This document shows positions 35,923 through 45,519 of a stretch of 64,000 nt of DNA, piece after piece (the first letter of the stretch is position 1; each line of letters starts with the position of its first letter). The stretch comes from Phallusia mammillata. Its lineage: Eukaryota > Chordata > Ascidiacea > Phlebobranchia > Ascidiidae. The stretch is from positions 1 through 64,000 of the forward strand of contig QLIY01000178.1 of the NCBI GenBank assembly GCA_003260075.1, given 5' to 3'. Below the pieces are notes generated by a model. It was not told the DNA's origin. It made no database searches and was given only the letters and a program-made list of their open reading frames with translations. A program made the translations under genes and the position numbers.

Positions 35923-36101
35923 GAACGTTTAATAAAAACAAGTGCATATAAATAACAAATATCTCTATTTAACATGTACACATATCTTTCTTAATAGTTT
36001 GACCAGACCAGAGGCGGTCCAAATCATATTGCCTGTGCAGCCCTAGAAAGGAGGAAATACTAGCACATTGTTTTTCCAATGTTACTGGAATTGAACAGAT
36101 T

Positions 36102-38008
36102 TTATACTCTATGCTTGTAAAACCACAAAAGACCGCGAGTAATGTTCCAGTTGCAGGCAATAGTGATAAAATAAACAATGCACAAGAGTATCATTGGTGA
36201 TAGCAGGGCAACTGTCTTCTTTACAAATGGCAAAACTGCAAAAAAAAGAAGACATGAAAATTTTATACAATCGAAAAGTATTTTTACAAAATCTTTATTT
36301 TTTTGAGCAATGTACAAGCTAATGGTACAATGTGTCACTTTTTAATATTAACCCTTAATTACACTACGATTTTTGCCCAAGTTGCAATAAAGATACGTTC
36401 TTTAATAGGAACATTTGTTACAAAAAAAATGTTACTTAGTTTCATACGCATCTAGATGTTTATTTACATAACGAAAGTCAATTCTTACCACTATATCCAA
36501 GGAAAGTAATATAAATGTAATATCCCAAAGCAGCAAGCCAGAATGTGTTACCGACCAAAGTGGAAACAAACCAGGTCTTGTCAATTAATGCTGTTAAAAA
36601 AATTAACACAATGTTCACTGAAATACTTTGCATAGACACAGATACAAAACATATGCTTACGATTTATAAAAAACAGTTGAAGGCAGTGCAGAATCATAAG
36701 CACTGGGAAAAAAGCATTAAGATGAACATCAAATGCGTAAGCCCACTCCACATCCTGTCCAACTCTTGACACAAGCACCAGATATCTGTTGCTTATGAAC
36801 CTGTATGAATCAGTTTTTACATGAGTATGAGAAATAATATAATACAGTATTATACAAAACCCTAACAAACTCAAACAAAAACAATATCATGGTTGAGTTG
36901 TATGTTGTAGAAATATCATCCTTACAAAGTCAGAGTCCAAAACTACTGGAAGTCAAAAGAAATTCGTAGTAACAGGGGCCAAAAACTACATGGAGTTAAT
37001 CATTATATATATATACTGTTCAAATCTGCAAACCTGGTCTTGACATTTTTCAATTAAGCAATACTGAAGACCCCATTTCTCCAACCACTAGTACTGTTGC
37101 TTCATGTTTTTTAGGACTAAACAATCAGAGTAACCAAGCAAGCAGTTGAAATAAATAATTTGGCATGGGTTGAGTACAAAAAACGGGTTTAATCTAATGA
37201 AATCCCAATCCCAAACATTTGCAGTGGTTAGCTTCATGCTAGTAGCATTTATTGAAGCAATTGTCATACCACATAATTGTAGCAATTACAATTCCCACAG
37301 CAATGCAGTCAATCAGCACAACCCACAAAAGAAGTTTAAAAATCTTAACCACTGGAAGGCCCATCACAAGCCCAAATCCCACAGACGTTGCTGTAAAGCA
37401 AATAACAGGTTGTGAGTTTACTCTTGCATTGGGTGTTTGCAATAACAATTTTCATACCACAAAAACATAAACTTAAGAGAACAAGAAACGCTGGATCATC
37501 TCTGGCAAATTGATTTTTGGTCTCTGCGTTTAAAAAAGAAATAAAATGTCGTAATTAATTGAAAATTGCAGCCAATGAAAACAAAAACCTTACGTTTTCG
37601 GTACTGAAAATTTCTGTACCTGCAGAAGTAACCACAAGGTTTAAACATAAATGCTTAATAAAAGTTAAGAGAATCTATTAAAAATGCTTACACTTTTTGC
37701 GGGGAAACAAATAAATGCATCATCTGCCAAAGAGCAAATTCAAAATCCATCTGTTTAAATTTCAAAAGTCTTCGCAAATATTTTCGACTTTTTTCACTGG
37801 CACTGTTGCTGTTGGAAAATAATCATTTAAAACTTATGATATATATTTATGTTACTAGCTTATTAAAAATGTACCACCATTTTGACTTGGATGAATGGTC
37901 TCCGACATTGTAGGCAAAATCATTACTTCTGGTACTTCTTGTTGAACGAGTAGAAGTGGCATATGAGTAGACAGAACTAGGAGGGGAAGCATAAGATGCT
38001 GTTGACAT
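36102..38008 (-). CDS. UNC50: UNC-50 family Golgi membrane protein
   Basis: The minus-strand gene has eight exons: 38008-37878, 37808-37692, 37619-37594, 37523-37458, 37390-37270, 36800-36661, 36590-36489 and 36235-36102. All junction phases agree, giving 278 residues (human about 259). Recognisable blocks are KYLRRLLKFKQMDFEFALWQ, VYRNFQYRK, FARDDPAFLVLLSL, KLLLWVVLIDC, DVEWAYAFDVHLNAFFPVL, GNTFWLAALGYYIYITFLGY and the C-terminal WFYKHRV. The family is a multi-pass Golgi/inner nuclear membrane protein implicated in trafficking and receptor assembly. The N-terminal 40 residues are Ser/Thr-rich and not conserved. The first donor could also be three bases further downstream (intron GTACAT), adding one codon. 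The third exon is only 26 nt. Confidence 0.93.
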
Positions 38009-38531
38009 TTGGTTACAAATGGTATTAACTTTCTAGCAGCAAAACACTGAAAAAAATCAATATTTTTAGTTTAACAAACATTATGCAACAGCGACATTAC
38101 AAAAAAACTACATTATGTTTAGAGCTGACCACATTTATAAATGTGTTCTGACAAATCACTCTTCTCTAAAAAAATATACAATTATCCAGTTTTAACTATT
38201 TGTCAAATTACAAGCAAACTCAGGAGGCAGGTGAAAATTGTGTGACTGCTAGTGCTATGAATTGCAACAGACATCGCGATAACAAAAACAATACAAAGGT
38301 TACAGTAATGTAATCAGTTCCAATTTCCAACAAAAAAAACAACAAAGCAGCAAAAATGACGTTTTAACACAAACAACATACAAGCTGTTACGGTTGATTG
38401 CGCAAGAAATTTCCCTTTATAGAAATCAAATATCGCGTACGGTACTATTTCTATGGTTGCACATGTTTTGTTTGTGTTAGGAAGTTGTTGATTTTTAATA
38501 AGACAGCAATAATCTCGCAAGACATCGAATT
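38009..38531. promoter_or_regulatory. Bidirectional intergenic region, UNC50 and MPV17L2-like a
   Basis: 523 bases separate the divergent start codons of UNC50 (-) and the first Mpv17-like gene (+). It presumably holds both promoters. No definite core element was recognised. Confidence 0.45.
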
Positions 38532-39113
38532 ATGACGTCCAGATTACTAAACTTTGCAAAGAAATTTAAATCTTTATACACTGGACGCTATGCACTTGTT
38601 ACAAATACAATGACAGCTGGAACAATAGGATGTGGTGCTGATACTCTTGCACAATTTTTGGAAACCGTAAGAGAGGAAAAAGAATGGGATGTGACACGAA
38701 GCAAAAACATGACTTTAATTGCCTTTGGATTTGGGCCTATTGTGCATTACTGGTTCCGATTTTTAGACAACACATTTCCTGGCACCAAAGGGAAGTCTGT
38801 AGCAAAGAAAGTTTCCTTGGACTGTGCTATTGCCCCAGTATTTTATTTTGGTTATTTAGGAGCTTTATGTTTTTTAAAAGGTTACAGTTGGAATGAGTTT
38901 GTTGTTGAGTTTAAAAACAAAGCTCCTTTGCTTTTAGGCACTGACCTAGTGTTCTGGCCTTTTCTACAATCTTTCAATTTTCTTTTTATCCCACCTCACT
39001 ATCGAATAATTGGCCTTAAGTTCAATGAACTACTTGTTGGTGTTGTTATGTCTCATGTGGTGAACAATGCTTATAGTTTTAAGGGTCTTGTTGAATGGGC
39101 AAAAGGAAGATAA
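38532..39113 (+). CDS. Mpv17/PMP22-family membrane protein, MPV17L2-like (copy a)
   Basis: 193 residues in one uninterrupted exon. The family is small four-helix proteins of the mitochondrial inner membrane or peroxisome; the MPV17L2 branch is linked to mitoribosome assembly. Seen here: the opening YTGRYALVTNTMTAGTIGCG, the central GPIVHYWFRFLD with FPG, a hydrophobic helix, then LVFWPFLQSFNFLFIPPHYR, the family signature around WP..Q..NF.F.P...R. Length is normal. It lies divergent to UNC50 and 499 bases before a sister copy. Intronless structure in an intron-rich region suggests a retro-derived origin or intron loss. Confidence 0.88.
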   Translation: MTSRLLNFAKKFKSLYTGRYALVTNTMTAGTIGCGADTLAQFLETVREEKEWDVTRSKNMTLIAFGFGPIVHYWFRFLDNTFPGTKGKSVAKKVSLDCAIAPVFYFGYLGALCFLKGYSWNEFVVEFKNKAPLLLGTDLVFWPFLQSFNFLFIPPHYRIIGLKFNELLVGVVMSHVVNNAYSFKGLVEWAKGR

Positions 39114-39411
39114 CAATCACAACACTGTTAAAAATTAAGTTATTGCTATCATAGAGATTACATAATAGTACAAAGTTTGCCGTTTTCCACAAGACTTCTT
39201 GTTTTTATGTTATTTATTGACTTAAAGATCACTATATCCGTGTCATTGTTTCGAAAATAGTGATTAAAATTGGCTGAGGTAGTGCTGACGTTTTACAGTG
39301 TTGTGGTTTGTCAGTGTATGTATTTTAAATGCAAATCTAACACACACAACGTTGATGTTAAGATTTTAACGATTGTCAAATGTACTACCTCAACAATTAC
39401 CAAATGTGTAC

Positions 39412-39417
39412 AATAAA
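39412..39417 (+). terminator. Poly(A) signal AATAAA after Mpv17-like copy a
   Basis: AATAAA, 299 bases after the stop of copy a and 196 bases before the start of copy b. It indicates that copy a has its own 3' end. Confidence 0.6.
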
Positions 39418-39612
39418 ATATGCATTCTTTTTCCTAATTGAGTTGTTATAACTAACTGATCAAATTTACCTAAATGCCTGAGTTGCATGTTTTATCTTGT
39501 TAGGCGTTATGACACAGCCATAGTCATACAATTTTATTGTTGTTTTGTATTGCAGTTTTAAACATCAACATCATGTTCATTAGATAGGTACTGCATTGTT
39601 TTCCCTGCTAAA

Positions 39613-40188
39613 ATGTCAATGTTACAACAATTTGCCAAAAGGTTTAAGTTGTTATATACTGGTCAATATGCTGTGGTCACCAATACAATAACAGCAGGAG
39701 TACTGGGTTTAACAGCAGACTCAGCAGCACAGTATATGGAAGTAAAAACTAAAGAAAAGCAATGGGATTCAGATCGAAGCCGGAATATGACTTTAATTAA
39801 CACAGCGATGGGCCCAGTTGCACACTATTGGTACAGGTTTTTGGACACGAAATTTCCTGGCAAAAATCGAGGGTCTGTGACAAAGAAGGTTGCAATCGAT
39901 ATCATTGTTGGACCTTTATTTTACATTCCATACCTCGGTGGTTTGTGCCTGTTTAAGAGGCTCACTTTTGATGATTTCATTGCAGACTTCAAAAACAAGG
40001 CCCCTATTTTGTTTTGGGCAGATGTAATGCTTTGGCCAATACTTCAAGCCATCAATTTTTATTTTTTGCCTCCATATTTCAGAATAATCGGCCTTGAAAT
40101 TAATGATCTTTTGATTGGAGTTATATTTTCTCATGTACTTCATAATCCATACAGTTGCGATAAAATATTGGAAGCATTCAAGAAATGA
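39613..40188 (+). CDS. Mpv17/PMP22-family membrane protein, MPV17L2-like (copy b)
   Basis: 191 residues, one exon, clearly paralogous to the gene at 38532: YTGQYAVVTNTITAGVLGL, GPVAHYWYRFLDTKFPGKN, WPILQAINFYFLPPYFR. About half of the positions are identical by eye, so the tandem duplication is not recent. A TTTTGTATTGCAG sequence at 39543-39555, 57 bases before the ATG, could be a splice or trans-splice acceptor. No AATAAA was found between its stop and the AAMP start 271 bases downstream. Confidence 0.88.
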   Translation: MSMLQQFAKRFKLLYTGQYAVVTNTITAGVLGLTADSAAQYMEVKTKEKQWDSDRSRNMTLINTAMGPVAHYWYRFLDTKFPGKNRGSVTKKVAIDIIVGPLFYIPYLGGLCLFKRLTFDDFIADFKNKAPILFWADVMLWPILQAINFYFLPPYFRIIGLEINDLLIGVIFSHVLHNPYSCDKILEAFKK

Positions 40189-40410
40189 TTTTTACCACAT
40201 ACTGTTGTACTTGTTTTTGCTTTTAGAGAATTGCTTTTAGCTTATATTCTTGGATGGTGCAATTCAGTTTTATTGTGTTTGTTCAAATGTGTTGTGTGTT
40301 ATGCTTGTATGTATCTTGAACTATGCATTTTGTGTTACATATGAACCACTACCAGATGTGTTTTGCCGTGTTTTGATTTCATTTTTGTTGCTGCTGGTAC
40401 ACTTCTAAGA

Positions 40411-40429
40411 TTTATTTTTTGTTACACAG
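40411..40429 (+). promoter_or_regulatory. Splice/trans-splice acceptor before AAMP (candidate)
   Basis: TTTATTTTTTGTTACACAG is a strong pyrimidine tract plus CAG, ending 30 bases before the AAMP ATG. With no obvious upstream AAMP exon, it may accept a spliced leader or end a 5' UTR intron. Confidence 0.45.
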
Positions 40430-40459
40430 TAAATAACTATAGTTTTAAGTTGTAAAATA

Positions 40460-43400
40460 ATGGAAAATCAAAATGATGCAGAGATTGACCCAGGTAAAAT
40501 CTCTAAATCTTGATTAAAGTTTTTATGTTTCAAACCTGACTATGTTCAGGTTATCTTGCTGATGAGTTAGATGATGTGGATTTAGGTGAAGAGGAAGGAG
40601 ACGGTGAAAAGTTTTATGACAATTCTCATTTGGTGTTTTCTGTTCATGAAGGTACATTATGAATAAATATATACTAAAGGTTTTTTTATTCTTTGAATAA
40701 TAACAAATTCGTAATAATCATTGCTAATTTTTTTGCCTAACTGTTTTTTTTTTCTTCTGAAATTGATTAAAAACTTGGGAAAATAATTTTAATGCACAAC
40801 CATGTTTAATAAGTGTTATATGATATCACCTAAAATCCTCATGTGTTTAACATAGTAGTGTATGATCTTTTAATGTCACAGGTTCAGTGTTTGTTGTTAA
40901 CGTTGACAACAACAGTGGGAAATATGTTGTCAGTGGAGGTGAGGATGACAAAGCATATGTTTGGGAAATCGAAAGTGGAGAGATTATTTTAGAATGCACA
41001 GGTAAAATATTTTTAATTTAACAGATTTTTTGCATAACTATCCACCTGTCATTTACTGAAATAATTCCTATTATGAAAGAGGCTATATTATTTTTGGGCC
41101 TTTACCTGAAACAAATTGTGTTGAAGTCAATATGGTAGTGTGCTGAACTTTCCATGTGTGCTGTAAATAATGTTTTGTTTAGGAAGAGTGTTTTTAGTCG
41201 TAACTTGACAATTAAATGTTGCTGTCGTTTCACAGGCCACAAAGATAGTGTGACTTGCGCTGAGTTCAATGCAGACTCTACTCTGGTTGCCACTGGTGAT
41301 ATGTCTGGAATTATTAAAGTGTGGAAGATTGAAACAAAGGAGGAAGTATTTCAATTTGAAACATCAGACCTGGAGGTCATTTAACCTTACACACTTTGAA
41401 TAAATCTGTGTTCACAAAAACTGTACTGATAAAAAATTATTCATGAGGTGTTGCAACTGTTACTTGTTTTGGTTTTTAAAAATTTACTAACATATGAAAC
41501 ATGCAAACCTCAATCATTGCACTAAACTAAATGTGTTTACTAATAACTGAATATTGCTATTTGCTAATACCATATTGTACTGAGGCATTTATTTTAGCTT
41601 GAATCCCAATGATTTGTTATTTTACTTTGACCAACCCTATCTGACTTGCAAACATTTTTTGTTGTTTGTTTTTGTAGTGGTTGTCCTGGCATCCTGTTGC
41701 CCCAGTTCTTATGGCGGGTGCACAAGATGGCAATGTATGGTTGTGGAAAATTCCTTCTGGTGGAAACAAACTTTTCCCTGTGAGTTTTCCTGTTGATGTA
41801 TATCTTGATGGATGCAACCCTTCTAACATCTCTTTACAATCAAATACAAGAAATTAACAAATTCAATATTTCGTTTTCTACGTTGCTTCTGGTGCATAAA
41901 TTTTTTTCAGAACTACTTGATACCATATAAGGTGTCTAATATGCTTTTAAGAATTGTGTTTTTTAATGTAATTAACAATTACAATCTCAACAAATATTAA
42001 TTTCAACAATTTTCTTCTGTTACATATTAGGGGCCTGGATGTGCATGTAATTGTGGAACAGTTTTACCTGATGGAAAGAAAGCAGTATTTGGTTATAGCG
42101 ATGGCTCCATTCGGGTATATGACCTTAAGTCTGAAGAATGCTTGCATGCAATTTCAAAAGGTATGACTAAATTAAAACATATTTAAAACTGTTTGTATAG
42201 GGTTACCTTCACTTAGAAACAAACAAGTGTGCTTTCAAAAGCTAAGTAAAGATGAGGTAGGACTCCCATTAAAACAAGTTATTGCTTTCATATGTATATC
42301 CATGGCGCCGAGTTTCACAAAAATGCTGCCACTAACGCGTGCAAGAACAAAGAGCTCAAACTCGAGCCCAACAAATATTTTATAGAATGGAACGTTCGTC
42401 AAAATTTAGAAAAAATCAATATGTTTTAAGTATTGTTTATTCTGCTGTTTATTATTGGTTTGGCAATGTTTAAAAATAGTTTCTTCAATTTGCTGTTACT
42501 TTGTATCACCTGAAAAAAACATATACTACAACACATTTGCATTGCACACAATAATGGCCAAACATTCACTCGTCAACAATTGCATGTTTGATGTCATAAA
42601 CAAGGCACTGACTAAAACTGGTTGCAGTTTTGAATCATGTTTTGTTGCTATGTTGCCAGTACGTTTTTTAAAACGCTAAATTTTACAAATTTTTCTTCGG
42701 ATTTTGTTCGATACCGCTACAAACAAACCAAAATATCATGGTGGCCACCACCATGCTTGACAAACCCAAGGTGGTGGCACCATCCCCTCACCGCCTACTC
42801 GGCGCCAATGTTTAATTCGGTTCTGGTGTGTATACACTGCAAATAAATAGAATAGCTACCGTTCTAATTTGCTGTGTTTTTTAAGGAAGAGACGCCCACC
42901 GTGATGGATTAAACCAAGTTACATGTGACAAAGATGGTCAAATGATGTTTTCAGCATCAGTGGATGGCTCCTGTAAAATTATCAATCCAAAAACTGGCAA
43001 GGTGAATAACTTGGCTGACATTACATGACTGGAAACTGGAGACAACTGGGGGACTTATTTTACCTCAGTGTAGACATTTACCAATGAAATTATAAAGTAA
43101 TTAAATCAGTATAAATCATAGTACACCAGGCCTATTATATGCCATTGAGTCAAGACGTAATGTTGAGAATCTCCAAATCAGTATGGAGTTGAAATACTAC
43201 TTTGGAATTTGGATATCATGTTGTTAACTCACAAAATGTTTTTGTAAATTTGTTTGAGTCTGTAAGGCTGTAGTTTGTATAAAACTGTATGTGCATTTTA
43301 TTAATTGTGATTGCGGCCTTTTTACCTTTCCTATTATTTTTTTTTACTTAAATATAAATTTTGTTTCAGGTATCAATGACACACAAATGTGATAATATTG

Positions 43401-44504
43401 CAGATCTTGAAAAAAGTGTAGAATATGTCGCTTTTTCACAAAGGTTGAGTATATGTCATTTTAAGTTATAACTTGACAGACATCAATTTATTATCTCAAT
43501 TTTTTAAGGTTTCACATATTGGCAATTGCATCTTTAAATGCTATCCTATACCTGCTTGATACAAGATCTGGCGTGGTTCGAAACAAATGTCAACATCGAG
43601 TGAGTATGAACATCGAATATAATCATTAGGCAGTTTATTTAACTAGTGAAGCACCGAAACTTTGAGTTTTAATTTTTTTTACCTGATGCGTTTTTTTTTT
43701 AACAATTCTGCCTGAACTTTTTTGATTTGGTCAAGTGCTTACCTTTTTAAGGTGTTTTCAAACGTAGTTTCAATCGAGTGAAACGCAAGTAGTTGGATAT
43801 ATATTTGTTGATTGCAAAAAGCTAATACTGGTTGCCAGTATGCACCAATAAGGTGTTTTTAGGTTTTAGAAACGAGATCCTATCAACAAATAGCACAATA
43901 TTTTAGATTCTATCAACTTGATCGATCTCGAAAATTACGAGACCGCTTTGCACTTCAAATGCACCAGAGTTCAGTATGTCAGAAAACGGAATTTTTCAGG
44001 ACTATTTCTTGTCTTGTCAATTTGACTGATAATTTGACATCTTTACAGCGGACCGAGCAATTTAAATCGCGTTTGGCTCGCTTTATATCTCTAAAACGAA
44101 GCATTTTTTAGTTTTGCTATTTCAATCATCAAAAAACAAACATGTTACAAAACACGATACGTTTCCGGTGAAATTCCAATGCAATTTTGATGTCTAATAA
44201 ACAGGACGGAATAACGAGAGTTTTATGGAACTCAGATGAAACGCAGTTGGTTACAAGTTGTTTAGACGGAGTAACAAGAATATGGGACGCGAGATCGGGA
44301 AATCTTATTCAAACTTGTGTTGGACATTCCGACCAAATTTTTGACATTGCGTTAACAAAGTAAGTGTCAAGTTTATTAGCAACTAAAAGTTTTTATATCG
44401 GTATTGGTGTTTTTTGCAGGGACGACAAATGGTTAATATCTGCATCATCGGACGGAACTGTGCGCGTATACCCTTTCAGTGATGAAAATGCTGTTGAAAG
44501 TTAA
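40460..44504 (+). CDS. AAMP: Angio-associated migratory cell protein (WD40 repeats)
   Basis: Eleven exons: 40460-40493, 40550-40651, 40882-41001, 41236-41375, 41678-41779, 42031-42160, 42886-43001, 43370-43443, 43509-43599, 44205-44359 and 44420-44504. Phases agree and give 382 residues (human about 434). An acidic N-terminal part ([20 protein letters not shown]) precedes about eight WD40 blades: [31 protein letters not shown] with [84 protein letters not shown] and [11 protein letters not shown]. The domain order DLEWLSWHP is typical of AAMP. The protein is a cytosolic scaffold linked to cell migration and, in yeast (Sqt1), to uL16 chaperoning. The start is the only ATG in the acidic exon with an upstream acceptor. 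Confidence 0.92.
42303..42807. mobile_element. Possible MITE in AAMP intron 6
   Basis: An 11-bp inverted pair, TGGCGCCGAGT at 42303-42313 and ACTCGGCGCCA at 42797-42807, brackets a non-coding stretch that also contains a GGTGGCCACCACC / GGTGGTGGCACC hairpin. No target duplication was found. The GGCGCC core is itself palindromic, so chance is possible. Confidence 0.35.
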
Positions 44505-44547
44505 CCCAACTTATATTTCAACTTTTGTTTATCTGCTGTTGTTCGGA

Positions 44548-44553
44548 AATAAA
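44548..44553 (+). terminator. Poly(A) signal AATAAA of AAMP
   Basis: AATAAA, 44 bases after the AAMP stop codon. Confidence 0.75.
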
Positions 44554-44975
44554 TCAACTCGCACTGAATTTTGTTTACAAAACTTGGTAGCCTGAAGCTG
44601 GTTTTGGTCTATATTCGTGTATTCAACCGCGTCAGACTACACAACATTTTCTTCCTATAATTACGACACAAACACTATTTTCTTTGCAATCTCCCTACAT
44701 ACCTTGTTTAAGCACATTTTTTATCTCCTACGTTTCAGAAAACTTCAGTCCAGAGTAAGAGTCACTGCTCACTGAACTTTTTAAAAATACAATTAAATCT
44801 GACAATACTTCGCGACTACTGAAATGTCGTGATGGAAAAAGTCCTACGCTTGTCCGCGCTTAGTTTGTTGCGTGATCTTTTGGACTGTTTTAGTTACTTT
44901 CACGAAAAGTCTCTCCTGACATTTTTCCAATAAACGTAGGCATAATACCGTGACTTTTTAAAAAATTTTAATGCA

Positions 44976-45331
44976 GTAGTTCTCAAACTTTTCAATCAAG
45001 CGGCGCTTCGATCTGAATTTCCTCCCCGCGGCACTCTTTGCACGCCAACAGCACAAAAAATGGTATTTTGGAATTTTATTGTGGTTGGTAAGATTGCTTT
45101 ACAAGACCGAAATGATCTTTGGTACACAAGACACGGACTTAAATAGTAGCTTTAGTATAAAATGAAGTGCCAGCGAAGTTGAATAAAATGTATTCATTTT
45201 ATGATCTTGTCATGCACGCCTGTATTTTGTCTTTGAGTCCAAAAGCACTATGCATATTTTACTTTAAAATAGCGAGTATTTCGCGGCACACTTGGAAATT
45301 TCTTACAGCAGCACAGCTTGAGAAATCACTG
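44976..45331. mobile_element. Worn non-autonomous hAT-like element
   Basis: The left end CAGTAGTTCTCAAACTTTT and the right end GCTTGAGAAATCACTG form imperfect inverted termini of hAT type. The interior has the usual 'gcggcgcttcg ... cgcggcaca' words of such elements. The target duplication is no longer clear. Confidence 0.55.
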
Positions 45332-45519
45332 TTCAATTTAATGCGAAGAACACACATTTCTCACTTGATGTCGCACGAGATAAGGAAAATACTGGCAGCT
45401 TATGTTGCAAAAAAATACTCGATTCGAAACATTGCAAAGCAAATGATGTACAAATAGAAAGGCAGAATCATAAATAAAGATATAAATACACAGTACATTT
45501 GTACAATTTCAAATTTTTA

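Larger units (their letters stand above)
34062..36101. other. Convergent intergenic region, EGFR to UNC50
   Basis: It holds the 3' ends of EGFR (+) and UNC50 (-). ATTAAA near 34842 is a possible EGFR poly(A) signal. A short direct repeat (GAACAAGGGTAAGTTTACA twice) lies at 35356-35395. A possible worn hAT-like element spans about 35425-35805, ending in AAAGGTTGTACACCCCTG. No coding exon was seen. Confidence 0.5.
44505..45519. other. Convergent intergenic region, AAMP to Neverland
   Basis: 3' ends of two convergent genes. It contains the worn hAT-like element at about 44976-45331. No coding exon was seen. Confidence 0.5.
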
